This document shows positions 35,006 to 44,603 of a DNA stretch of 64,000 bases, one piece after another. A program made the position numbers and the translations under genes. The stretch covers positions 744,001-808,000 of the forward strand of contig NZ_AP018686.1 in NCBI RefSeq assembly GCF_002218045.2. The letters run 5' to 3'. This DNA is from Vibrio rumoiensis. GTDB taxonomy: Bacteria; Pseudomonadota; Gammaproteobacteria; Enterobacterales; Vibrionaceae. The notes beneath the pieces were generated by a model that made no database searches, had not been told where the DNA came from, and saw only the letters and a list, made by a program, of their open reading frames with translations. Position 1 is the stretch's first letter; the number at the start of each line of letters is the position of its first letter.

Positions 35006-35331
35006 AACAAACTGATTCCTTTGGTTATTTTATCAATCGCCGTGTCTTGTTTAAAAATTGTAAATTTTCACAACTATAATTACACAAAGTTTTTTCATAA
35101 GGTAATAAGTAAACACGCTTCATTGTGACCTTGTCTGCTTATTTGTATTTAATGGATGTTTAAAAATGAGAAGTAAGCAGCATTCACTTGGTGATGAGCG
35201 CGAAATGAATAATGTCTAACCACAACAATAATAAGACAGACAAAGTAACTTTCTGCCAGTCAAAGTAAGTTACCAAAAGGCTTACTGCGACTTTTGTTAA
35301 TCCAATACAAAAACAGTCTAGGAGACACGCC

Positions 35332-37707
35332 GTGGATAAGAATGTGGTTTGGTATGATGCCTTATCAATGAATGATGTTGATAAAGTCGGGGGCAAGAAT
35401 GCATCTCTGGGTGAGATGGTTGCTAATCTTTCCAATGCAGGGGTAAAAGTACCGAATGGATTTGCGACCACCTCTTTTGCCTTTAACCAATTTCTAGAAA
35501 CCAATCAACTTAACGACCGCATATATCAACTGTTGGATGCTCTCGATGTCGATGACGTCAATGCACTAAAATCCGCCGGTGAAACCATCCGAAATTGGGT
35601 GCTTGAAGCCCCACTCCCAGCTCAACTTGAAAACGATATTCGTGATTACTACCAAGAGCTCAGTAACGGCGATGAGATGCTCTCTGTGGCAGTGCGTTCT
35701 TCGGCAACCGCAGAAGATTTACCCGATGCTTCTTTTGCTGGCCAGCAAGAAACCTTCTTAAACGTGCGTGGTATTGAAGCAATTATCGAAGCCACTAAGC
35801 ATGTTTTTGCCTCTCTCTTTAATGACCGAGCCATCTCTTATCGTGTTCATCAGGGCTTTGACCATAAAGGCGTGGCACTATCAGCCGGCATCCAACGTAT
35901 GGTACGTTCCGATAAAGCCGCTTCTGGGGTGATGTTTACCTTGGATACTGAATCTGGTTTTGACCAAGTAGTGTTCATTACCTCCTCTTGGGGATTAGGT
36001 GAAATGGTCGTACAAGGTGCGGTTAACCCTGATGAGTTTTATGTCCATAAGCCAACCTTACAAGCAGGTAACCCTGCGGTGGTACGTCGTACCATTGGCT
36101 CAAAACTTATTAAGATGATTTACGCCGAAGGTAAAGCACTCGGTACACAAGTAGAAATCATCGACACTGATGCCAGTGAACGCAGCCAATACTCATTAAC
36201 TGATGATGAAATTCAAGAACTCGCAAAACAAGCGCTGATCATTGAAAAACACTATGGTCGCCCTATGGATATTGAGTGGGCAAAAGATGGCATCACAGGT
36301 GAGCTATTAATCGTGCAAGCTCGTCCTGAAACCGTTCGCTCTCGTGATAACCAACAAGTGATGGAACGTTTTCAACTCAATGGCAACAGTAAAAACCTGA
36401 TTGAAGGCCGCGCAATTGGTCAACGTATTGGCGCTGGCGTGGTGCGTGTCGTTCAAAGCCTCGACCAAATGGATCAAGTACAAACCGGTGATGTTTTGGT
36501 GGCGGATATGACAGACCCGGACTGGGAACCTGTAATGAAAAAAGCCTCTGCCATTGTCACCAATCGAGGCGGACGTACTTGTCATGCGGCGATCATCGCG
36601 CGTGAGTTAGGCATTCCTGCCGTGGTCGGCTGCGGCGATGCCACCAGCAAACTCAAAGATGGCCAAGCCGTCACCGTGTCGTGCGCGCAAGGGGAAACCG
36701 GTTATGTGTTTGAAGGTGAGCTTGATTATGAAATCAAACGTTCATCAGTCAACGACCTACCCGACTTACCTCTTAAAGTCATGATGAATGTCGGCAATCC
36801 TGATCGCGCTTTTGATTTTGCCTGTATTCCTAATGAAGGTGTAGGTCTGGCTCGCCTTGAATTCATCATTAACAAAATGATCGGTATTCACCCGAAAGCC
36901 CTACTCAATTACGATGAACAATCGACTGAGCTCAAAGCCGAGATTGATCAACGTATTATTGGTTACGCTAACCCCGTTGAGTTTTACATTGAAAAGCTCA
37001 CCGAAGGTATCTCAACCCTTGCCGCAGCGTTCTGGCCTAAGCGAGTGATCGTGCGTATGTCAGATTTCAAATCGAATGAATACAGAAACCTTGTCGGGGG
37101 AATTCATTTTGAACCAACGGAAGAAAACCCAATGCTTGGTTTCCGCGGAGCGTCTCGTTATATCTCACCGAAATTCCAAGATTGTTTTGCCTTGGAATGT
37201 GAAGCGATAAAACGAGTGCGTAATAAAATGGGCCTCAAAAACGTTGAAATCATGATCCCGTTTGTGCGCACGACCAATGAAGCGGCATCGGTGATTGACT
37301 TACTGGCTAAGTTCGATTTACGCCGCGGTGAAGATGGCTTAAAAGTCATCATGATGTGTGAGCTTCCTTCGAATGCGATTTTAGCGGAAGACTTCCTCAA
37401 ATACTTTGATGGTTTCTCCATTGGTTCAAACGATATGACTCAGTTAACCTTAGGGCTAGACCGAGATTCTGGCGAAATTGCCCACATGTTTGATGAGCGA
37501 AACCCAGCGGTGAAAGCCATGTTATCGATGGCAATTAAAGCGGCAAATAAAGCAGGAAAATACGTAGGCATTTGTGGCCAAGGCCCGTCGGATCACGATG
37601 ACCTAGCCCAATGGTTAATGGAACAAGGCATCGATTCGGTATCACTTAACCCTGATACGGTATTGGAAACTTGGGTGCATTTAGGAACGAAAGTACCTAA
37701 CCATTAA
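35332..37707 (+). CDS. ppsA: Phosphoenolpyruvate synthase
   Basis: A 791-residue enzyme that makes PEP from pyruvate and ATP for gluconeogenesis. The N-terminal nucleotide domain has VGGKNASLGEMVANL and the arginine in VAVRSSATAEDLPDASFAGQ. The central phosphohistidine domain has the catalytic histidine in GGRTCHAAIIARELGIPAVV. The C-terminal PEP/pyruvate barrel ends with the conserved cysteine region GKYVGICGQGPSD. It starts with GTG, with AGGAG nine bases upstream. It is divergent from its regulator ppsR. The length is normal (E. coli 792). Confidence 0.96.
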   Translation: MDKNVVWYDALSMNDVDKVGGKNASLGEMVANLSNAGVKVPNGFATTSFAFNQFLETNQLNDRIYQLLDALDVDDVNALKSAGETIRNWVLEAPLPAQLENDIRDYYQELSNGDEMLSVAVRSSATAEDLPDASFAGQQETFLNVRGIEAIIEATKHVFASLFNDRAISYRVHQGFDHKGVALSAGIQRMVRSDKAASGVMFTLDTESGFDQVVFITSSWGLGEMVVQGAVNPDEFYVHKPTLQAGNPAVVRRTIGSKLIKMIYAEGKALGTQVEIIDTDASERSQYSLTDDEIQELAKQALIIEKHYGRPMDIEWAKDGITGELLIVQARPETVRSRDNQQVMERFQLNGNSKNLIEGRAIGQRIGAGVVRVVQSLDQMDQVQTGDVLVADMTDPDWEPVMKKASAIVTNRGGRTCHAAIIARELGIPAVVGCGDATSKLKDGQAVTVSCAQGETGYVFEGELDYEIKRSSVNDLPDLPLKVMMNVGNPDRAFDFACIPNEGVGLARLEFIINKMIGIHPKALLNYDEQSTELKAEIDQRIIGYANPVEFYIEKLTEGISTLAAAFWPKRVIVRMSDFKSNEYRNLVGGIHFEPTEENPMLGFRGASRYISPKFQDCFALECEAIKRVRNKMGLKNVEIMIPFVRTTNEAASVIDLLAKFDLRRGEDGLKVIMMCELPSNAILAEDFLKYFDGFSIGSNDMTQLTLGLDRDSGEIAHMFDERNPAVKAMLSMAIKAANKAGKYVGICGQGPSDHDDLAQWLMEQGIDSVSLNPDTVLETWVHLGTKVPNH

Positions 37708-37741
37708 ATTAGTTGAGTATTTCTTACCTAAGATCAAACAA

Positions 37742-37768
37742 GCGAGGTCATGATGGCCTCGTTTTTTT
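37742..37768 (+). terminator. Intrinsic terminator of ppsA
   Basis: GCGAGGTCA and TGGCCTCG form a short GC stem around ATGA-type loop bases, followed by a run of seven T. Confidence 0.8.
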
Positions 37769-37825
37769 CTATTGAAATCAATTATAATTCTCCGCAATTC
37801 CATCTATTGGCAAGACCTCATCATC

Positions 37826-38197
37826 ATGAACATAAAATTTCTCGGACTTGTATTACTCCTTGGCGCAGGCGCTTATTACTATCATCACAAAGAAGAGCTG
37901 ATGCCAACGGATATTAAATCCAGTGCGAGTGCATCCGCAGACAATATCGCGTTTGCTCAAGGCTGGATTGATGACTCTTTCGATACGTTAAATCTTGGAG
38001 TGACAATCGGAGGTGAAAACGCACCGACATTTGAACTCATTAAAGATGACGAAGTTAATGGACAACACACAACTACAGGCCGTTTTACCTACTTTCCTAT
38101 CGATAACGGAAAAGGCAAATGCAAACTCATCACCTTTACCTGGCGCGATAGAGTAGGCTCAAAAGAAGAAAAGTTATTAAGCCACGCCGGCTGTTGA
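37826..38197 (+). CDS. Hypothetical secreted or membrane-anchored protein
   Basis: A 123-residue protein that I cannot assign to a named family. It opens with a hydrophobic stretch (MNIKFLGLVLLLGAGAYYYH) that could be a signal anchor or signal peptide, followed by a soluble domain with a cysteine pair (GKCKLITFTW and the final AGC). The ATG at 37826 is chosen because the family-like signal begins there; the frame opens earlier at a TTG. It sits between ppsA and the malQ terminator and is probably monocistronic. Confidence 0.7.
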   Translation: MNIKFLGLVLLLGAGAYYYHHKEELMPTDIKSSASASADNIAFAQGWIDDSFDTLNLGVTIGGENAPTFELIKDDEVNGQHTTTGRFTYFPIDNGKGKCKLITFTWRDRVGSKEEKLLSHAGC

Positions 38198-38220
38198 TCT
38201 TTTTTCTAAAATTTACACAA

Positions 38221-38262
38221 AAAAAAACCGAGCAAACTTCCTGGCCGGGAAGTGTTGCTCGG
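38221..38262 (-). terminator. Intrinsic terminator of malQ
   Basis: CCGAGCAA ... TTGCTCGG with an inner ACTTCC / GGAAGT pairing forms a strong stem. On the minus strand it is followed by a run of nine T. It lies about 105 bases after the malQ stop. Confidence 0.85.
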
Positions 38263-38367
38263 GTAGGTAGGATTAATACAACTCTTTACCCTTTTACAGG
38301 TTATTAAAGATGGAGTATTAGTGCACCAAGCGGTGCGACCTATACAATGAATCGGTTACCCAACTCG

Positions 38368-40575
38368 TCATCGATTACCACGACGTGCTCGGGTTAATTT
38401 CGCTTCAAGCTGCAAGATATCGTCTCTTGCAAACATGTCTTCCAATGTAGACACCAATTTTCGTCTCCAGTTCGGATATTCGTCCATTGTTCCTGGAATA
38501 TTGACCGGTGTGTTCATTTCTAACCAGTCTTCTAACTGCAAACTGAGCAAAGCACTGCTTCCGGTTGCCATATGAACTTGCATAGCTTCACTGAGCGCTT
38601 GGTTAATCATCACCTCACCGGCTTCATTGTGCTCTAACTCTGGAAGCTGATTATGCTGTTGCAATGTTTCAATAATATGTTGTCTGCGTGACTTTCTGTC
38701 TTCAAACAACACATTCAATTGTTCTTCATCTGGGTACAAACCTATTTCACGACCTAAGGTTAAATCAGCACTGTTCCAGAAGCCTCGTAATGTCGGCATA
38801 TCATGGGTGCATAGCGCCGTCATAGATTGTGGTTTGTATTGATCCGGTGCGATGTACTTGCCATCTTGATCCGTTTCAAAGAAAAAGACTTTATAAGAAT
38901 GCACGCCAGCATCATTTAACTTTTCAACAATTTCTTCAGGTACGGTCCCTAAATCTTCCCCGATAACCGCACATTGGTGACGGTGACTTTCTAATGCCAG
39001 AATCGACATTAAATCGTCTACAGGGTAGTAAATGTAAGCCCCATCTTTGGCCGTTTTGCCTTTTGGAATCCACCACAAACGCAATAAGCCTAATACATGG
39101 TCAATTCGCAGTGCGCCACAATGACGCATATTGGCGCGCAACAAATCAATAAACGGTTGATAGGCTAACGCTTTAAGTTGGTATGGATTCAGTGGCGGCA
39201 ATCCCCAGTTTTGACCAAGAGGTCCGAAGATATCAGGTGGCGCACCAATACTGACATCTTGGCATAACGCGCCGTGATCTGACCACGTCTCCGCACCGGA
39301 GTCACACACACCAACCGCTAGATCGCGATACAAGCCTAATGCCATGCCCTTATCTTCCGCCAATTGCTGCACTTGGGTCAGTTGCTCATCAGCAAGCCAC
39401 TGAAGGTACATAAACAACTGCACTTTTTGTGGATGATTCTTAATGTAGCTTTGCACTTCTGGAGAATCGAAATGCTGTAACGCTTCATCAAAAACCGGCC
39501 ATCCCCAAACAGAATCATCTTGTGCTTTCAAATCGGCATGTAACGCATCAAACGCAGCTTGATGAAGCAGACTTTCGCCACCAAACTCAACAAAATCGGC
39601 AAAGTGTTGCGCACGTTTTGTTTTCTTATTAACTTCTTTGTCAATAAATGTCGTGAAAAGTTCCGGGAGTACCGACATTTTTAATATAGATACTTCGGTA
39701 TAGTCGACCCATTCTTTAGCGCGATTATCATTTAAACGCTGCTGGAATGCGGCATCCGCGACCATTGCTTGTGCAGTTTCACTCTTAGAGAATTCTGGCA
39801 CCGCTTCCACGTCAATATACATAATATTGAGCCAACGACGTGACGATGGACTATACGGACTTGCACCTTCAGGGTTGGCAGGAAACAACGAATGAATGGG
39901 GTTCAGACCGACAAAGTCACCACCGCCTTCAGCAATTTTCGCTACCAAATATTTTAAATCGGAAAAGTCGCCAATGCCCCAGTTGGTTTTTGATGTGACG
40001 GAATACAATTGAATACTCGGTCCCCATAAACGCTCACCTTCAACCAATTCTGGTTGTTTGAAGCAAGCCGTTGGCGTCACAATCAGCGACATCACAAATG
40101 GCTTATTGCGACGCTTACGGAATAGCGATAATTGGTGGTAACCAAGCGGCAAACTCTTTGAAAGAGAAAAAACTAAATAACCTTTTTCAGCGCGATGATC
40201 TTCAACGATTTGTGACTCCAAATACCCTTCAAAACGCTCGCCTTGTTCGGTTTCAATCAACCAAGAAAACTCACTCAACCTTGCTGATGCAGTGATATGC
40301 AACTCAACGAATACTTCTTTACCTGCATGCACCACTTTGACACTCGGCAAGACATCGACTTTATGACGTTGTTGAGCTTGTTCTAATAAGGTAGATGGAT
40401 CAGACGTGTCATAACCTAGTGCTTGCAATAACTCTTCAATGGTTTGCTCGCTAACATAGGCTTCATTGCCCCACGCGCTGATATAACGATCCACAATGCC
40501 TTCTTGAGTCGCCACCTGTTTTAATGTGGAATGTAATTGATTGTCTACTGGTTGAGCTGAATTTAAATCTTGCAT
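38368..40575 (-). CDS. malQ: 4-alpha-glucanotransferase (amylomaltase) MalQ
   Basis: A 735-residue GH77 enzyme that disproportionates maltodextrins. The catalytic nucleophile lies in RIDHVLGLLRLWWIP, the acid/base Glu in VIGEDLGTVPEE, and the third acid region in ALCTHDMPTLRGFW. An N-terminal extension of about 150 residues precedes the barrel, as in enterobacterial MalQ. The start at 40575 follows a GGAG with six bases spacing; a start at 40587 lacks one. It is divergent from malT with MalT-box-like sequences between. The malP phosphorylase gene that usually precedes malQ is absent here. Confidence 0.93.
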   Translation of the reverse strand: MQDLNSAQPVDNQLHSTLKQVATQEGIVDRYISAWGNEAYVSEQTIEELLQALGYDTSDPSTLLEQAQQRHKVDVLPSVKVVHAGKEVFVELHITASARLSEFSWLIETEQGERFEGYLESQIVEDHRAEKGYLVFSLSKSLPLGYHQLSLFRKRRNKPFVMSLIVTPTACFKQPELVEGERLWGPSIQLYSVTSKTNWGIGDFSDLKYLVAKIAEGGGDFVGLNPIHSLFPANPEGASPYSPSSRRWLNIMYIDVEAVPEFSKSETAQAMVADAAFQQRLNDNRAKEWVDYTEVSILKMSVLPELFTTFIDKEVNKKTKRAQHFADFVEFGGESLLHQAAFDALHADLKAQDDSVWGWPVFDEALQHFDSPEVQSYIKNHPQKVQLFMYLQWLADEQLTQVQQLAEDKGMALGLYRDLAVGVCDSGAETWSDHGALCQDVSIGAPPDIFGPLGQNWGLPPLNPYQLKALAYQPFIDLLRANMRHCGALRIDHVLGLLRLWWIPKGKTAKDGAYIYYPVDDLMSILALESHRHQCAVIGEDLGTVPEEIVEKLNDAGVHSYKVFFFETDQDGKYIAPDQYKPQSMTALCTHDMPTLRGFWNSADLTLGREIGLYPDEEQLNVLFEDRKSRRQHIIETLQQHNQLPELEHNEAGEVMINQALSEAMQVHMATGSSALLSLQLEDWLEMNTPVNIPGTMDEYPNWRRKLVSTLEDMFARDDILQLEAKLTRARRGNR

Positions 40576-40703
40576 CGAATGCTCCATAACGTCTTCTTAG
40601 AAACATCTGTCTTCGAAACATTTGTCTTTTAAAACATAAAGTACTTCGAGGAGTCGTGTTCATTTTCATTACATTCAATATTGCCGATTAAGCCAAGGGC
40701 TCA

Positions 40704-40735
40704 CATCCTCCTCAAAAAAGGTGTAGAGGGAGGAG
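40704..40735. promoter_or_regulatory. MalT-box-like sites upstream of malQ
   Basis: CATCCTCCTC (reverse complement GAGGAGGATG) at 40704-40713 and GAGGGAGGAG at 40726-40735 resemble the MalT box core GGGGA(T/G)GAGG. They lie about 130-160 bases upstream of malQ. Confidence 0.5.
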
Positions 40736-40800
40736 ACTTAGGGCGTAGCTGAAAGAAAGTTCGAACAAAATGAGATCTATCGCAGGATTTGCAAGATAAA

Positions 40801-40816
40801 CCTGAGTCAGATCACA
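40801..40816. promoter_or_regulatory. Possible CRP site in the malQ-malT region
   Basis: CCTGAGTCAGATCACA matches TGTGA-N6-TCACA with a perfect right half and three of five in the left half. CRP control of mal genes is known in relatives. Confidence 0.35.
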
Positions 40817-40985
40817 TCACTTCGACGTTTGCATGGTATGTTGAGACAAAATAAAGCTCATAACCAATATAAAAAAATCCGAAAAACATGAGCTAGATAA
40901 CAAAAAAGATTGGCCTTCTTTCTTAAGGCTCTTTTGACCTTGCTTACTATATCAACTGTTAACCATTCAGAGACTCATTGCTGCC

Positions 40986-43706
40986 ATGTGGATACCTTCC
41001 AAACTCAATCGACCAGCCCGACTACACAATGCTATTTTGCGCTCACGCCTGTTAGAAGCCTTAACTCACGCGCCTTTTTATAAATTAGTGTTATTCCGTT
41101 CTCCCGCCGGTTACGGTAAAACCACGATGGCTGCGCAATGGTTGAATAATCACCCGAATCTAGGTTGGTTTAACATTGATGAAAGCGACAATGACACGTT
41201 TCGCTTTGCCAACTATTTTTTACAATCATTCAATAAAGCCACCAATGACGCTTGCCCCAATACTCAAGCGTTGGCAGAACGTCGTCAATTTGCCAACTTA
41301 ACCAGTTTATTCAATGAGTTGTTTGCTGAATTTGGCTTTAACGACACTCAAACCTATCTGGTTCTCGATGATTATCATTTGATCACTAATGATGAAATCC
41401 ATGAAGGCTTGCGCTTTTTCTTAAAACACATGCCAGATAACATTACCCTCGTGGTAACAAGCCGAACTCACCCACCACTCAACACCGCAAATTTACGTGT
41501 GCGGGATTTATTAATCGAAGTGGACAATGCTTTGTTGGCATTTGATAAAGAGGAAACGGAACGCTTCTTCCATAAACGCATTACCGATAACCGCTATCAA
41601 ACCGATATTTTAGAAACGATCCGCACTCAAGTTGAAGGTTGGGCATCGGCATTGCAGTTGATTGCTCTGCATGCTCAACAATTTCCCGGAACACTAGAAA
41701 ACTCTGCCGTTTCTATTGCCAACTTCAATCAAGATCATATTTGGGATTATTTATCGGAAGAAGTTTTCGATCAATTAACGCCAGATTTGCAAACGTTCTT
41801 ACTTCAATGCTCTGTACTCGATATGTTTAATGCAGAATTGATCACGGAATTAACGGGGAGAAATGATGCTCTTGCCATGTTGGATTCGCTTAACCGCTTT
41901 GGGTTGTTTTTACACCCCATGGAAGGCGCAGATAATTGGTTCCGTTTCCACAACTTGTTCGCGGAATTTTTACGCCACCAGCGCTATACCCAAATTCCGG
42001 GGCAACGCAGCCAACTCCATTACAACGCAGCAAAAGCCTGGCTCAAACAGAAAAACCCACAAGCCGCGCTTACTCATGCTCAAAAAAGTGGCGATGAAAC
42101 ACTGGTTAGCCAAATTTTATCGGATCATGGTTGGGGTATGTTCAATCACGGTGAGCTGCAAGTCGTGGAGTCAGCCATCAATAACTTAAGTGACGAAGTG
42201 CTCTTTATTTCACCTCGTTTATGCTTACTTCGCGCTTGGCTAGCGCAAAGCCAACACCGTTATAACCAGGTGTTTGATCTCATCGTAGAAGCCGAAGAAA
42301 AAATGGCCGCGCACAATATTGAGCTTACCGATACTCAAATTGGTGAATTCAAAGCGCTTTCGGCGCAAGTCGCAATCAACCAAGATAACCCTGCACTCGC
42401 GTTAGAAACCGCCGAGTTTGCCTTGCAACAACTGCCCCACTCTAGCTTCCGTAGCCGTATTGTCGCGACCTCTGTGATCGGTGAGGTGTATCATGTGATC
42501 GGTGAGCTTGATAAAGCATTTGATACCATGCAAAAAACGGAAATGATGGCGCGTGAAGATGGTGTTTTCCATCAGGCGTTGTGGGCGATTTTACAACAAA
42601 GTGAAATTCAACTGGCACGTGGCTATGGTCAAGCGGCTTTTGAACTGCTTAATAAAGCTGAAAGTCTCATTAAAGAGCAACACCTACAGCAACTGCCTTT
42701 GCACGAATTCATGCTGCGGATCAAAGCGCAAATTTTATGGTGTTGGAACCGCCTAGACGAAGCAGAACAATGCGCTCATCTAGGGTTAGAAATCTTAGCG
42801 CCATTTGAAGTCTCACGCTCTCTACATTGCTATTCCATGTTGGCACGCATCGCCATTTCTCGTGGTGAACTAGACAAAGCGGCGCGCTATTTAGAGACTT
42901 GTAACCAACTTAAAGCCAATAATCGCTATCACATTGATTGGCGCGCTAATGCAGATTTATCCAACTTACTCTATTGGCAAGCTTCCAATAATCAGGCCGC
43001 GATCCAACAGTGGCTAAGCGAGTGTGAAGAACCTCGTTCCGCCGTCAATCATTTCCAACAATTACAATGGCGAAATATTGCTCGCGCCGCGCTATTAATA
43101 GATGATCTTGAGCGTGCAGAAAACATTCTGCTTCATTTACAGACTCAGGCATCAAAATTAAAACTGATCGCTGATAAGAATCGTAACTTAGTACTCGAAG
43201 CGGTACTTTCCGTAAAACAAAACCAACCACACAAAGCGCAGCAGCATATTCATGAAGCCTTATCACTCACCAATAGCACTGGTATGGTTGGTAATTTCTT
43301 ATCCAATGCAGATGCCGTAGCACCATTATTAAAAGCCCTGCTCAGTGATAAGAAACTGGCCGAACTAGAACTCCACCGCGCGCAAAATTTACTGCAATTA
43401 ATGACCAATAAAGAGCGAGTACGCGCCGTACATTTTGATGAAGCGTTTGTACAAAAGCTCCTGACACTACCAGACTTACCAGAGTTGATTCGCACGAGCC
43501 CGCTCACCCAACGCGAATGGCAAGTACTCGGGTTAATCTATGCAGGCTTAAGCAACGATCAAATCGCAGCAGAGTTTGATGTCGCGCCAACGACCATCAA
43601 AACCCATATTCGTAATCTGTACCAAAAGATGGGTCTAGACAATCGACAACATGCGATTAAAACCGCCGAGCAGTTAATCCAAATGATGGGGTTTAATTCG
43701 CATTAA
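40986..43706 (+). CDS. malT: Maltose regulon activator MalT
   Basis: A 906-residue STAND/LuxR-type activator. An N-terminal NTPase has Walker A SPAGYGKTTMAAQW near residue 38 and Walker B TYLVLDDYHLI. A winged-helix and TPR-like superhelical sensor region follow (about 250-800), and a LuxR helix-turn-helix ends the protein (LTQREWQVLGLIYAGLSNDQ, APTTIKTHIRNLYQKMGL). It is activated by maltotriose and ATP, and should activate malQ, malEFG and malK in this window. The length matches E. coli MalT (901). Confidence 0.95.
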   Translation: MWIPSKLNRPARLHNAILRSRLLEALTHAPFYKLVLFRSPAGYGKTTMAAQWLNNHPNLGWFNIDESDNDTFRFANYFLQSFNKATNDACPNTQALAERRQFANLTSLFNELFAEFGFNDTQTYLVLDDYHLITNDEIHEGLRFFLKHMPDNITLVVTSRTHPPLNTANLRVRDLLIEVDNALLAFDKEETERFFHKRITDNRYQTDILETIRTQVEGWASALQLIALHAQQFPGTLENSAVSIANFNQDHIWDYLSEEVFDQLTPDLQTFLLQCSVLDMFNAELITELTGRNDALAMLDSLNRFGLFLHPMEGADNWFRFHNLFAEFLRHQRYTQIPGQRSQLHYNAAKAWLKQKNPQAALTHAQKSGDETLVSQILSDHGWGMFNHGELQVVESAINNLSDEVLFISPRLCLLRAWLAQSQHRYNQVFDLIVEAEEKMAAHNIELTDTQIGEFKALSAQVAINQDNPALALETAEFALQQLPHSSFRSRIVATSVIGEVYHVIGELDKAFDTMQKTEMMAREDGVFHQALWAILQQSEIQLARGYGQAAFELLNKAESLIKEQHLQQLPLHEFMLRIKAQILWCWNRLDEAEQCAHLGLEILAPFEVSRSLHCYSMLARIAISRGELDKAARYLETCNQLKANNRYHIDWRANADLSNLLYWQASNNQAAIQQWLSECEEPRSAVNHFQQLQWRNIARAALLIDDLERAENILLHLQTQASKLKLIADKNRNLVLEAVLSVKQNQPHKAQQHIHEALSLTNSTGMVGNFLSNADAVAPLLKALLSDKKLAELELHRAQNLLQLMTNKERVRAVHFDEAFVQKLLTLPDLPELIRTSPLTQREWQVLGLIYAGLSNDQIAAEFDVAPTTIKTHIRNLYQKMGLDNRQHAIKTAEQLIQMMGFNSH

Positions 43707-43928
43707 CCTAATGAAAGCACTAGAGATAATAAGAACATTGGAAAGAAGACGGGCAAACACGCTAAACCCAACCCGTCTCACAGCATGATGAGCGAGATTC
43801 AAGTAACCTTAAACAAACTGTCAAAATAATCCCAGCACCAAACAAGAAAGGTGATAAGGAACCGCGCTCATTTCAATAAGGGAAGATAAAACGTTCCCCT
43901 TATTTGCCACTCGATTAAGGATGATCTA

Positions 43929-44285
43929 ATGGCGACCTATTTGAAAAAGCACAACAACAAACCAACGTTCAGCTTAACTAAAACTGAGCGTTGGCTCTTT
44001 TTAGTGATCACTATGCTGCTCGCGGTTGGCGTGGTGTGGAAAATCAATGACAGTGCTATTCAACGCAAAGCGATAAAACCTATCACGCAACATCAATTCT
44101 TATTTAATCAGGCCTGTCAGCAAGCGCTCAATCAAGGTGAGGATCGGAATGTATCTTATTGTTTGTCAGCTCAACATTACAACCATGTCATGATGCTGGC
44201 ATTAAAAGATAACCATATCGATTTAAGCGAAATGGTCGAACTTGAAAGCTACTTTCAACGACAATACCAACCATTTACTCATTAA
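43929..44285 (+). CDS. Hypothetical single-pass membrane protein
   Basis: A 118-residue protein with one membrane helix (WLFLVITMLLAVGVVWKI, about residues 20-37) after a basic cytoplasmic N-terminus, and a soluble periplasmic part with two cysteines (NQACQQ and SYCLSAQ). I do not recognise a family. The start ATG follows AAGGATGATCTA. It is isolated between malT and ggt; no operon partner is evident. Confidence 0.6.
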   Translation: MATYLKKHNNKPTFSLTKTERWLFLVITMLLAVGVVWKINDSAIQRKAIKPITQHQFLFNQACQQALNQGEDRNVSYCLSAQHYNHVMMLALKDNHIDLSEMVELESYFQRQYQPFTH

Positions 44286-44531
44286 TGGCGATTTAGATAC
44301 ATTTATAGGTTTAGAGACAGAGTCAGCCCCGTTCCGCGCTGAGATCATAATTGTTCTAATTTTTACTTATATCCCACTTTTTTTACTTTCTACCCTACCG
44401 AAATGTCGAATTATCAACCACACTTGATGTGTCAGTTTAGCAAAAACACTAAGACACTGGCGAGACACAAGCTCAACTAAGACTTTTACACACCTTTATA
44501 ACCTTAGTTGCTCTGCTTGTTAAAATACTCT
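44286..44531. other. Upstream region of ggt without a gene
   Basis: About 250 bases before the hairpin at 44532. A 61-codon frame here (MKATFNDNTN) overlaps the preceding gene in another frame and looks random. No repeat or RNA gene is recognised. Confidence 0.4.
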
Positions 44532-44580
44532 TGGCTTTAGTTGCAGACCTCCCCACCCTTGCAGCTAAAGCCAATTTTTG
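44532..44580 (+). terminator. Terminator-like hairpin in the ggt leader (possible attenuator)
   Basis: TTGGCTTTAGTTGCA (44532-44546) and TGCAGCTAAAGCCAA (44561-44575) pair over 15 positions with one G-U pair around a 14-base pyrimidine-rich loop, followed by five T. It ends only 23 bases before the ggt start, so it either ends upstream transcription or attenuates ggt. Confidence 0.65.
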
Positions 44581-44603
44581 TTCATGAGTCACGAGGGATT
44601 CCG

